Below are positions 24,359 to 36,110 of a stretch of 64,000 nucleotides of DNA, in pieces (within the stretch, counting starts at the first letter, position 1; every line of letters starts with the position of its first letter). A program made the translations under genes and the position numbers. The notes beneath the pieces are model-generated. The model made no database searches. It was given only the letters and a program-made list of their open reading frames with translations, and had not been told where the DNA came from. This stretch comes from Eutrigla gurnardus (Eukaryota; Chordata; Actinopteri; Perciformes; Triglidae), in contig OY741281.1 in NCBI GenBank assembly GCA_963514095.1, forward strand, positions 13,560,382 to 13,624,381, given 5' to 3'.

Positions 24359-27195
24359 GCTTGAGACATTGTTTCCAGTCCTTGAAGATGATAATTCTAG
24401 TGTTTGTGTGTTGTAAAAGGGTTATTTGTTCACATTTCTACATTCCACACCTGGTGTGTATCCTTGTAGTTCTCATCATAGTCCAAGGACAGTTGATCTG
24501 TTGCATCATTATGTGCTTTGAGTCCCTGAAGAAATCATCGAGAAGTAATCCAGCTGAAATATTAGAGTGGAGAATGTACGCTTCTTTGGCGAGGAGGCCA
24601 TACGACCAACCCTAGTACTGTCATGTCTGCCTTTTGCGAGGCTTAATTAAACATGATATCTTAATTTGCACACAGATGTACCACAAAGTAATTATATAGT
24701 ATTTTCCAAAGACTAAGCAGAGCATTGAAGTGAAATCCCCCAACTGCCTGTTGACTGGTAGAGTAAAAATAGCTCATTTAAAGCCAGTGGAAAGCTGTCT
24801 TCTTTGAGTAAGACTTCTAGTCTGGCCTCTTGGGATGAGGCTCACTGCAATTCATCACAATCACTAATTATTCATGTTATAAGCCACTCTCTCTTGCAGG
24901 AAGAAGAAGAAGAAGAGAAAAGAAAAATCACAGGCAAATACAACGATGAAATCACCACTTGCGTGAGCGCTGACACAAGAGCAGAGCAATGAAAGCGCCA
25001 TATGTCTGGATTGTGATTAGAAAATATGCGTCTCCTCCAGAGGGAAATGAAGACGAGTTTAATTTAAGTGGAATGTCTGCTTCCAAGTCTTGTTTATTCG
25101 GAGAAGGAGAAATCATACGTGATCACTCAACCCATCATAACATCCCTATTTTTATTTATTTTTTTAAATTAGAGGCTCGGAGAAAGAAGTTGTGTGATGA
25201 ACAAACACGCTTTATCTCATTAAGCTCAAAGAATAAAAACATACTAAAAGATCCAGACACACACACACAACATGCTCCTTTGTAGCTACTTCAATTCAGT
25301 GGCTTGATCGTCTTTGAATGTGTTTTTCGCCTTCATTATGTTGAAGCACATTCACATTATTCTAGGTCAATGGCTTCATTGAAGAACTATCTCACAGAGA
25401 TCAGCACAGGAGCTAATTACACTAATTGGCTCTGGCAAAACGTTTGATACCAAACTTCTATCTAAGAGCCGATAGGAGACCACAAGCATCCATGTGCTTC
25501 TCTTTAACTGTCAAACCATAACACTGTTTTCACACATCGCAGTATCACATAAAACATGAGACTACGCTGTAATGTTGTGCAGCTGCAGAGCTTGAGAAGC
25601 ACAGTTCTGCTTTGTTTGGGTCTATGTGGGCCAAAGGAAACGTACTATGTGGTCAACAGGGCTTAAACTGGCTCAACCAAGTACGTTTTACAAGCAACTG
25701 ATTCAGGAATCCACCACTCACACTTTTATGCAATGATTTCCTAAAGTCGGCCTTTGCTTTCATTTATTTTAATTATTTTACTTCCTATTTTAAATTAATT
25801 TTGGCGGCACATTTTTCTGTACACTGTGCTGATCGCCATACAGCGCCACTACGGAGTAATGCTGCAACTGCAGTTACAAATAACAGACACCCCAGTCATG
25901 TTACACAGGCAAGAAAACTATTTTCCTTGACAAAAGCAAGACGAAAAAAGGACATCGAAACAGAGTGGTTGGCTTTGCAGTTTCCAATTTAAAAAAAAGA
26001 AAGCCAAGAATAGTTTCCACCCAGTTTAGCAATGCAACCAGGGAGATTCACAAACACTAAACTAACACTTAATATTTCTATGAAAAGACCAAAACCTCAA
26101 AAATCATGCCATACAGAAATCTGGAAGCATGATTATTTTAAGTTTCTGTAATGAAGCACAGAAAGTATAGCTTACAGAACAATCGCCTCAGCCTTTGTTT
26201 CTGCAAAACAATATGCAAAGTAGCTGCTTTTCTTTGAGGTCATCTGAAATGTTGCATAGAAAATGCATTATGAATGTTTATCTAATGCCCAAAGCCTCAA
26301 GGTATTCATTTTATAAGTATTGCTATTTTTTCATATATACATTGCTTTAACTTTTGCACATTTAAGATTATAGCAGAGCCAGAAAGGTAATTATTGTTTT
26401 TCATCTGTCACCCAACTCCTGTCTGAACATTAATCTGAGTCTAAATCTCTTTAAAAGATGTTGGAATTACACATTCTACCCGTTCAGAATCGCAACACTG
26501 CCTCTCACGCAGCATACTGCAGATCATTTTCTCTCACAAGCACACATGAGAGAGCATACAATCGTCATATTACATGAGCAGCATTCCAATAATAGAAGCT
26601 GCATGTGATGGCATGAATTCTGTCAGGAGATCTATGCAGGAAGGTACATGGAGCGGCAACCGCACAGAATCACACAGGCTAAAGGGTGCATATTGAGAAT
26701 CAATCCATTGAAACGCCCTCCTGGAGGGAAAGTACATCTCTTAAGTCCTGTTTCATCAAAGCTGCACGAGAACATCACCTATAAAAGGGAGCTGGGCCAC
26801 AGCGGTGCAGAGAAACTAACTTATTAAAGCTAGGACTGGAGTGGCAAAAGGAAGATGGCGTCTTTTATATTTGCAATTTCAAATCTGGTGGGAAAAAAAA
26901 GTACTCCACCACTCATGGTTTTTCAGGGGGAATTCATAGCTGCATAGCCTACTGATCATCTAAAATACATGTCTATTCTATATTCATCACCAGGGTTGGC
27001 AGCGTGGCTCTGGTCTACGCTATTTATAAGCAATACAGTTAAAGCTTCCTGAAAAAAACATTTCTAAAAGAGCATTTTATGTAAAATATCTAAATATGAA
27101 ACAATCTCATGTCTGTTTTACAAGTCTGCATGCCTGTGCTTTGTGTTCCATTTAACTTTGAGCTATTAGCTTTAATATTACAATCCAAATCATAT
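24359..27195. other. Unique non-coding stretch
   Basis: No gene recognised. An AGAAGAAGA-type tract lies at about 24900-24925 and a short CA run at about 25257-25269. A TATAAAAGG word at 26780-26788 looks like a TATA box but has no downstream gene. The remainder is AT-rich unique sequence. Confidence 0.5.
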
Positions 27196-27560
27196 CCCTA
27201 GGGCTGTACCGAATAGTTCAAAGCTTAATTAATTCAACTATGAAAGTCAAGTTATTATTATTATTCATAACCTATAGATAAATTGCATACAATAGTCCAC
27301 CTTCTCTTCCCTTCTCTCTCTCAAACAAAGACGCTGTGAGCGACGCCTGATCAGTCCTTAGTCAACATGTATTAGAAAAAAAGATAGACGTCATCGTTTT
27401 TATGATTCCCATTTTGTTTTGATGGAACAAAATATTCTGCTTCAATCAAACGGTTGGAATTTTGTCTTTCAAAAAGAACATTTTTCCTGCAGTAAAAAAA
27501 AATGTAGTCTCCGGCTGGTGGCAGCGTGATACACACCTGTAGGCTGTAAACACTGTATTT
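27196..27560 (+). mobile_element. Possible hAT-like fragment
   Basis: Starts with CTAGGGCTGTACCGAATAG, resembling a hAT-type terminus, followed by ATTCAACTATGAAAGTCAAG. No second terminus or target duplication was found. A weak call. Confidence 0.3.
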
Positions 27561-28448
27561 GAGCCTATGTATTCAACCACTATATTATATCATTGCCATT
27601 TGTTTAGAGTGGCAATATCATCAAATGAGAATTATACAGGCCTAACTATGATATGGTCTCTTCTTATGGAGAGAAGAGTACAGTTTTGATGAGCAGACAG
27701 AATAGAATGGAGATCCACAAAGATATTTAATATCCACTCCTGCACAGGCAAACTAACTGGTCCAACAGGAACCTCTCACCAACCGGCGATCATCTCTTCA
27801 ACCGTTGATCTACGATCCGATTGCCTCCGTGAAGGAAAGGCCCAAAGCTGCGCGGGCTTCCTTCAACCCTCTTACTTATTATCCAGAACATGGATGTAGA
27901 AAGACAGGACTACGTCTGGTAAAACTACTTCCACTTTTAGAACAAAACCAGCTGTACTTGTTACCTAAACCATGTCTGTCCTCAGAAATTTGGCAGACTT
28001 GTCTCATAAAAAAATGCTTTCATGTATAACTACAGGGATTTTTTTATGTGTGCATTAAAGGGTTATGGTGTGGCACAAAAAAAAAAGAAGAAATGTAGTC
28101 ACCATAGCTACGGCACTGGCTGACGTGCACCACACCTCAAAAATGTAACGTATAATGAGGCTATGGTGTATACAAAGATACAGATTTATCAGCTGCTGCT
28201 GTGATTGTTTATAGAGGAGACAAAATTAAACAAGCTGAAGAAAGGCTGACTAATCTATTTTCAGCAACACACACATCTCCACTGCAAATCCTCCACTCCC
28301 AGCAATCTGCGCTCTTTATCTGTGTGATAAATATGGCAATTTCACAGCAAGAGTCTCTTATTGAGTAATGGAACTAGGTTTGGCAACTTCCCAACGTCAC
28401 TGTATACAGTACACGGCGGCTTTCGGGGGAGCCCCATTTTCCAGGCAT

Positions 28449-28467
28449 GGGGGGGGGGGGGGGGGGG
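28449..28467 (+). repeat. G19 homopolymer
   Basis: Nineteen consecutive G. Unusually long for a G/C mononucleotide run. Confidence 0.95.
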
Positions 28468-28699
28468 TACAACACACATCTATCAACTATCAACACAGAG
28501 CAATTCCTACAGAGAATATTTCGCTTGGGACAATAAAACAATCAGAAAACGTATTCACCGTTGATTCAATTTTCTCACTCACAGCCCTTATCATTTGTAA
28601 GAAAAAAAACATTCACTGGAAAGACAAGGTACAGTGAGCAACGTGGTGCGCCACAGCAGGAATAGACGTGTATATGTGCTTTCCTATTGGCTTATTATC

Positions 28700-29215
28700 T
28701 ATTGCCTCAACAACACTTTCCAGCTCCTTCTGGGGGCCCCCTGAGGCGGTCCCAGGCTAGATGGGCGATATAATCCCTCCAGCGTTTTCTGGGTCTACCC
28801 CGGGGTTCCCAGTTGGACAAAGACATCCTAATTAGATGCCTTAACCACCTCAACGCCTTTCAATGCGAAGGAGCAGCGGCTCTACTCTGAGGTCCCTCCA
28901 GATGCCTGAGCTCCTCCCCCCTATTTCGAAGACCACCCTACATGGGAAGATAATTTCAGCCGCCGGTATCTGCAACATCAGTATTTCCGTCACTACCCAA
29001 AGCTCATGACCATAGTCGGAACGTAGATTGATTGTTTAATCCAGAGCTTTGCCTTCCGACTAAGCTCCTCCTTCACCACAACTGTCCGGTAAAACGCCTG
29101 CATCACTGCTGCCACCGCGCCAATCTCACCATCCATTCTTCCCCTCGTTAACAAGACCCCGAAATACTTGAACCCACTCCCAACACGGAGGGTGCAACCC
29201 AAGCAAGCCTAATAT
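28700..29215 (-). pseudogene. Decayed non-LTR retrotransposon ORF2, C-terminal fragment
   Basis: Reading the minus strand, the first 69-codon frame (29202-28993) contains GSGFKYFGVLLTRGRMDGEI, then RTVVVKEELSRKAKL and YVPT. This matches the region after the reverse transcriptase domain of a very common teleost LINE ORF2. A few bases are missing after YVPT, so the expected YGHELWVVTE continues in another frame at about 29000-28970. EPLLLRIER follows at about 28870 and, after a further shift, GRPRKRWRDYIAHLAWDR at about 28800-28740. No reverse transcriptase or endonuclease domain, 5' end or clear target duplication is present, so this is a dead truncated copy with at least two frameshifts. I do not assign the clade with confidence. 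It has no connection with host coding genes. Confidence 0.88.
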
Positions 29216-32200
29216 ACTTGAACGTTTTAGGTCATACACAGCTATGTCTAAAAAGTATTCAATATGTCCTTACTGCCACTATTTTAAGCAAACTTTTAAA
29301 TATAATAATGTCGGCTGTTACACCATGGCATCTCAAATTCTAATACAATAACCAGCACTACATTTAAAACTTTAAACATGGCATTATGTCAAAAGTTCCA
29401 TGTTTTTATGACATATTCTAAGAACAATACCAACACTTGCTTAGATATTGTTTGTACGGGCTACACTGTGTGTGCCCAACAGTCAAAAAATAACTGTCGC
29501 AGCACATAAAAAAAAAAAATGCTTTATCTATCCCCTCTGTGCTGCATGCGTGGGAGTCCATCTGTTCATTTCAATAGCAGGCGCGATAGATGCAGTGCTG
29601 GGATTATTGTTAACAGTGACAGAGGAACTGCATTTCAAGCTTATCTTCCCTGTAGCCATTCATATTGCCTCCTTGGCCGAGGATCCCGCTTCACACCCAA
29701 GGAAGTGATTAACCAAGAGACGCCCAGTAACTACTGAGCTTCAAGCCAAATCTCACAACTTGCAAAAACCCACATGCATTTTAATTTTTTTGTCCACGAG
29801 CTATACATGGAGCGTGGCTCCGAATTAAAATTCAGCAATATCAACAACATTCATTCACCGAATTTAACAATAAAGTCAACAATGAGAATGTGGGATGATT
29901 GTGCTCGATAGTGCAGACATTCAATTATGACGGATTGAATGACGGCTTAGTGTGCGTAATGCTGTCGCTCTTCCCCTGTTGGGTTGTTTATTTTTGGCTC
30001 ATTGTTTGCTGCCTGCCAGTAAATTGTTAAAGTGGCCTAATAAGCGAGATGCTATTCTTCCCTCAGCTTCAAAAACAGTCCCACACTTCAACTATCAGAC
30101 GCTTGAAGTATTTCCAAGTGGATGGATTATGGATAAAACCCCCTTCCCACACCCAGTGTCTTTAATCACCCTCTATTTCTCCCTCACACCTGGATCGCTT
30201 GACCTGACAGACAAACAGCTCAAAGCTCTCTGTACCTGGGATGCACATGACTTTAGCCTCCATGTGTTGGTTTGCCGAACGTGGATTTCAAAGTTAAAAA
30301 GCCGTCCATCAGGGAAGCATGAAGGAAGTTGTCTAATGGAGGAAAGGCATGAGGGAGTGGAGGGGTGAAATTGCCTGCTAATGGCCTCTCTCTCCCAGCT
30401 GTGAGAGCTGCAGCTGTCTGGGGGTGCTGAGACAAATAGAGGTGGCTCTTGTGGGGACCACCGCATCCAGACAACAGCTCACATTTTTCCCTTCGCACAC
30501 TATTTGGCCACAACAAATTAATTTCGGACCGCTGGGGAAGGAACGAGATACAGCCGGGTGTTGGCTAACAAACATGTAATGTGTTTTCAGTGTGCTGGGC
30601 TCGCTCTATCAAGGCGATGCATGATTGAAAAGTTGGGCGAGTTGAAAAATATATTTGCTCCAGTTGCAAGTGATTTGACGCAATGTGACCCAGAAATTAT
30701 GGCTGTGAAAAAAAGGGAGGGAGGGAGAGGGGGAGAGGGGGAGAAAGCGTGTGGATGATGGGAATGAAAATGATAACGACTAGCAAACATCTGTGCTGGT
30801 TGAAAAAAATAACAATAAATATCACTCCTGTGGCCAACTCAATCTTAGAACCAGAGTGCCTGGATTGAATTTAGTAAGACACTAGCGTCAGGCTCACTGG
30901 CATTCAGTAAAAGAATAGAAGATAAGAATGAAATCCACTTGGCAGAGACGAAGCAGAGAGCTATTTCCAATACCAAAAACCTATGGTCATAATAGTCTGG
31001 ATGGGAAATTCCATACTTCCAGATTTACATCCAGTGCCAACTTTCAGAGTCAATATAGTGTGTGAAGTGTGGCCTTATATGTAGAAGGTTGAAAGTAGAG
31101 GTGTGAAATGATGGGCAGTTTTCAATTTAGAAACAAAAATTTGTATCACATTTTGGTGGTAGTCTAATCACAGACGGTATAAACTGTGGGAGTGACGTAG
31201 TCCATCGGGTGTTGCATGTCCCTCGTCCATGTGTGTGCGCTAAACCAAAATGTGTGTGTTTATGACAATAAAGACGGTATTGCAAAATCCAGGATAGCCA
31301 TGATTATCATAAAACAGGTGTAATGCTCAGCCCTCTTTAGTTTTACCAAAACCATAGATTAAACCTAACCCTAGGCCACTAGGGGAAGCACAACAAGCTG
31401 TAAACACAACATTTACACATTATCACTGAATAAAGTTGTTATGATGAATGTGTTACCAAACAGCGGTACCAAAGCAATGCAAGTTCAAACTGTACTCTCC
31501 TTTTAGCTCCGTTTTGGTCTGCACCAACTCCCAACTACAATATATTTAGCCGTTACATGCAAGACAGTATTTTTATATCCTGTTCTATAAAATGCAATTG
31601 CAACTTATGAACTTTCACATTGTCTGACCTTCGTTAGTGTCCCAGACAATATAAAAAGGTCCAGACAGGTGGAAAATACACACAGTACTCCATCTGCCAA
31701 TACAAATTACATCTACATATTGCAAAACAATGCAACACAAGTATGTATACATCCATGCAGATTTCTCCTGGAGTTCATGAATGTGCCGTCACTCAACCGT
31801 AGTGACTCACAGCTGCTGCATGTTGACTCCCATCTGAACTTCCACACAGTTATGTTGTTTTCTGTTTGTTTCCCGACTGCAAAACATATCAGTATTTATT
31901 CACCAACAGACCGTCCATGACCCAAATATATCACGGTTCCTCTCATTTGGAAGCGAGAGCTATGAGAGCCAATGGATTATGACGCCCTTTGAACTATTCC
32001 TCCCAGACTGATGACTGGTTATTAATTCATCCATTCTTTTGAAAAGAGTGCCTCATTATCATCCCAATATCAACCCGTCCCACGAGAAGTTGCGAAAGCC
32101 AAGCCGTCAAGATTTTTTTGCACCGCAGCTTCACAGGCTCGTCAAATTAAAAGGGTCTGCCAGTGACACTTTGAGGATGGCTCTCCAAAAACAGAGAAAA

Positions 32201-32338
32201 AAAAGGATGAATTATGTAAGCTCTCTTTGAATATTGCATTGCAGTGGAGTGTGTGTCCCATATGCCCACCGTTTGCAGTCTCAGACAAGACATCAATAGG
32301 AATGCGCTCACACTGGCACAATGCAGCGGAGGTAAACT
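29216..32338. other. Mostly unique non-coding stretch
   Basis: No gene supported. It contains an A12-type run at about 29507-29518, a repeat-free block at about 29560-29715 that could be regulatory, and a purine-only GGGA/GGGGGAGA tract at about 30710-30746. Competing plus and minus open frames at 29952-30575 (up to 138 codons) are unrecognised. Confidence 0.5.
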
Positions 32339-32371
32339 CCCCCCCCCCCCCCCCCCCCCCCACACACACAC
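32339..32371. repeat. C23 homopolymer joined to (CA)5
   Basis: Twenty-three C directly followed by CACACACACA. Open frames reading through it encode only proline or glycine runs. Confidence 0.95.
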
Positions 32372-33129
32372 TTTTTTCCTATTCCCCGTTATCACGGAGC
32401 GGTGCGGAGTCGGCTCCTGTGGGTTTTCTAAGAGAAAAGCTTTGGGAGATAAGGGGAGAGGAGACGATCGCAAGGTGATTGAATGAGATCTGCATTTGGA
32501 GAGTGGACTGGGATAACATCAGAAGGTTCCTGGAAGATGACCGGGCTTCTCGGAAGTGTAAGGAAAAATAAGATGGAGCTCCTGTCTGTTTTCTAGCAAC
32601 TTCTGCTCCTCAGCACGCTTCATTTGATGAGGAGAGAGATTTCGATATTCAAACAGAAATATGATAAATAAGTCAGACTCTGCTCCTAATGTTCCACAGA
32701 CAAAACTTGTTTGGGGACAATTTCTAAATGAGCTCTCACAAAGGGAATGGGAAAAGTACAGTGCAGGCATGTGATCTGGGACATCAAGATGCAGGAACAC
32801 AGCAGGGAAACAGCAATTCCCCATTTGAAATGAATAGAAGTTTTTTCCAAAAGACACTAGTCTCGAAATGCCCTAAAAACTCCCATTTCCAACTGAAACA
32901 AAACAACTCAAATGGCTCCCTCAGTACAATATTCCACAATCTATTAGTTTTACTGCTAATCACTTTTCTCTTCCACGCTGTTGCTTTTATTGACCTTTTA
33001 TCGGTAGCAGCAGTCTCCTGCTATTTCACTGTGTGTTGCGTATCCATCTACTCTTTTCATTCCCCGCAGCAAAACAAAGAGATAATTGAATTGCACCCAA
33101 CAGGCCACCTGACAAGTCAGTGTCATATT
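32372..33129. other. Unique non-coding stretch
   Basis: No gene supported. The open frames (up to 137 codons on plus at 32728-33141 and 112 on minus) overlap each other and lack domains. Confidence 0.5.
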
Positions 33130-33325
33130 CAGAATTTTTGATGAAGTCTCACAGTATGGCCTGCATCCTTATTTTCTGCCCGGTAAGCCCACGGCTAATT
33201 GCTATCATTATAATTACTGGAGTGGTAACAATTGTTTTGCGGGGGACTATGAAGGAGGTGGCGCGACTGCCTTTACACCACTGTATTAAACAGCAAGACA
33301 CCCTCGACGGTAAATGGTGTCAGTA
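33130..33325. promoter_or_regulatory. Candidate conserved non-coding element with homeodomain and SOX-type sites
   Basis: Contains a GGCTAATTGC word, a homeodomain core TAATTA (33211-33216) and the palindrome AACAATTGTT (33227-33236), which is two head-to-head ACAAT SOX-type half-sites, all within 45 bp. Surrounding sequence is repeat-free. Function is inferred from motif clustering; conservation was not tested. Confidence 0.3.
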
Positions 33326-35579
33326 ATAGAGATCTTACCCGCAGACTGGAGCTTGAGAAGCTGTAGAGTTGACTATTTAAATTCTGATATCTTTATTCTA
33401 ATACTTGTACGTGTAATTATAATAATTTAGTATTGCATGCATCGGCAGATGTCCAAATGTACTACAAATAACGCTACGTTGGCAAAGAAGTGCTATGAGG
33501 GAGGTGAGATTAAATACACCATTCTAATTGACTTCTTAGAGCTCTATATTCAAATATATGGTGCTATAATCCTATAAGGAGTGTATGGTCCAGAAGATAA
33601 AGGAAAACTGATCGCCGATCTAGAAACGTGGTGATGACAACCGCCAGCTATTTCACATCATGCCTCTTCTCGAGTAAAGAGCTTAACTAGAGCCTTTGTT
33701 GTGGTATATAAAAGTTAAATCTCAAAATAAGCTTCGTGGACGAGGAGTCACCATGACGCCTGTCGGCCTGATTGCCTCGGAGAAGAAGATGGTCCCTCAC
33801 CGTTCTCCTCCAAGACGGATGTGACAGATCTTTTCTTAATTGGGTGAGCCTCGCTCATCAACAGAGAAACTCACGGCAGGACGTACGGTAATGGCATCCT
33901 GAGGTGAAGTGCATGCTGGGTTGCCAGGGGCAGGCATATGTTTATCATAAGTTGGAGCAAACAATGAATATGGAAAGCATTGGGAGATACTCTTGATCTT
34001 GATCTTCGGGAGTGTTATAACCCTCTTTAATTTAATGAACACTGAACTCCCGACGAGGAAGTCTCGAGTCACTACTCATAAAAAGGGATTGCATCAGAGT
34101 AAGTGTCTGCACTGCAAACCAGGGAGGATTCTAGAGGCAGATTAGTCCCACATGTCCACCATCTGTTGAGGATCCCCACCAGACACATTTAGACATGGCA
34201 GTGGGCCTCTGCTGAGTGGTCATCAGCTCCTATAAAACCCCTCTGGATGTGCCAACGCTGTTGATTGTCTAATTTGTCAGTTGTTGTAAAGCCATCCTCC
34301 CTTCTCTACTCCGTGGCAGGCGGGCTGGCCTTAAACATGGACGTCTGCTGCCAAGAGGATAGAATGAGGGAGGCTACGTATGGATGCACTCCACGCCAAT
34401 GACAACAAATTAGAGTCCGTTAAATAAAAATGAGGCCAAAGCCAAAGCCGTTGGAAACCGATACAATATTATAGTTTAAGAACTGGTAATTTACTCACCA
34501 TGAACTCTCAATGCTACTGCAATTAAAGGCTGATTCCAGTTTAGTACAATTTTAGTCGAGGGATGTAGAATACCAATACTTCTCTACCAAGTCGATGCCA
34601 AATGTGTGAAACAGTAAGGTACCGGGAGCTCCAAACTACGTGGTCTAAGATCCCAACAGATACACTAAACTCACTATTGACTTGTTTTGCAATCCAATTT
34701 CTTACCCGATAGTGCTACATAGTGAAACTTGTGAACGTTCGCTAATTTTCGGTAGGCAGTACAGTCGTGCGAAGCTAAAGGCTAACGTTTAATAGAGAGT
34801 TTAATAGTGAATTATTCCATTATTGTTATGTGTTCAAATGTAATCTTGTAAAACTTTTTTCTTTGGCGAGAAACGTGAATCAAATGCATGTTTGAAGGAG
34901 ATAATTCTCAGCAATAAAAGATCGATTTGTGATGGATAAATAGGACCCACTGAACTTCCTTTTGTTTTCACTGGTATTTGTATTGACTACGTTTCTGGTA
35001 TCATGCCACCGTAGTTTTGTCCATCATTCCCTGCGGTAAATGCAAAACTTATTGCTGATATCTGCATGCCAACATTGCTAAGATGAAGCCAGACAGGAAG
35101 AGAAACATGATTAGTCCATCACTCGTGGTTTTAAACGCACAAAAGCCCAAATCAAGTGGTTTGGATACTCCAACTAAACTGTTGGCTTGTCTGTCTACTC
35201 GTCTGACAGCTCATGTTACTCGTCCCATTGGGCCATGTCAAATGTTCTCAGGCATCCGTTCTTTTTTTGGCAAGTACAACTTCATCGTGACCAATAGCAA
35301 CAGTGGCCAAACCAATGAAAATAAAGCAAACCTAGTGATAAACCAAAACTATCCCATTACCACATTGTAGATAAAACATAATGAATCCAATTAAAAAAAT
35401 GATTATCTTGACTTGTGTGCCATTTTTCTTGAGCCAATATTGACATACATGATTTGCATATAAGTAATCAGGTCACTGTCTTGTTAGGATTATGTGCCAA
35501 ACTGTCATGCTGTTGCAAACGGAGCTGTGCCTTTGTCTGTGTTGTATTTAATAGGAATCTAGACCGTTTCCCCTTTTTT
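33326..35579. other. Unique non-coding stretch
   Basis: No gene. Around 34555-34680 the words ACCAATACTTCTCTACCAAG and GTACCGGGAGCTCC faintly resemble a degenerate DNA-transposon terminus, too weak to call. Otherwise featureless. Confidence 0.5.
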
Positions 35580-36110
35580 CTTTTTGTTCGTTCAGAAGCC
35601 GTGCCCACAAGGAAATCAATGGCGTAGCAAATCAGAGAGCGCACGGCATTAACACATTAAAGTCACAGTCAAAAAATTAAAAGGTTTCCAAACAGATGGT
35701 CTAATTTTATGCAAATGTTATTACGCAAAACTACGCCTGGAGGCTTGGCTACTTTTTCCGCCTTTTAATTGGCAGGCAAGAGATAGGAGTGCCAGACGTT
35801 GCAGGTGGCGAGGAAGCCCTGCTTTTCTTTTGTCACATCCTGAGAGAGAATTTTACTTAGTGTTATTTCCACCAGGGCTTCGCCACAGCCATCTGTAAGA
35901 GGGGAGCCCTTTTAGCGCTGTGTGATGCTGCAGCTTTTTAAAGCCGGGGCCAACTGACAATGTATTACACTTTTGCTCGCAGCGGGGGCCGGCTCACCAA
36001 GGCAACAGCGGCCGAGAATAAACCTTTGGTTAAGAAGGTGAGCATTATCCACCATGCTCTTTTCCCTTCCCCTTTCATGGCCGAAACACCCTCGACTGCT
36101 GATTAGCACT
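35580..36110. promoter_or_regulatory. Candidate conserved non-coding element with POU octamer
   Basis: Includes a perfect POU octamer ATGCAAAT (35709-35716), a TTTTAATTGG word at about 35765, and repeat-free balanced sequence containing CGGCCGAGAATAAACC at about 36010. The cluster resembles a developmental enhancer. Inference only. Confidence 0.28.

Noticed and set aside
26780..26788. TATA-box-like TATAAAAGG
   Set aside because: No gene or initiator context downstream; such words occur by chance in AT-rich DNA.
31160..31230. Possible small fragment of the repeat family seen at 10000-10256 (ACGGTATAAACTGTGGGAG, GACGTAGTCC)
   Set aside because: Too short and too diverged to assign.
31362..31375. 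CCTAACCCTA reminiscent of the telomere repeat
   Set aside because: A single unit with no array.
32227..32486. Frames with poly-proline or poly-glycine stretches
   Set aside because: They are translations of the C23 run.
34555..34680. Possible hAT-like terminus (ACCAATACTTCT, GTACCGGGAGC)
   Set aside because: Resemblance is weak, with no inverted terminus or target duplication.
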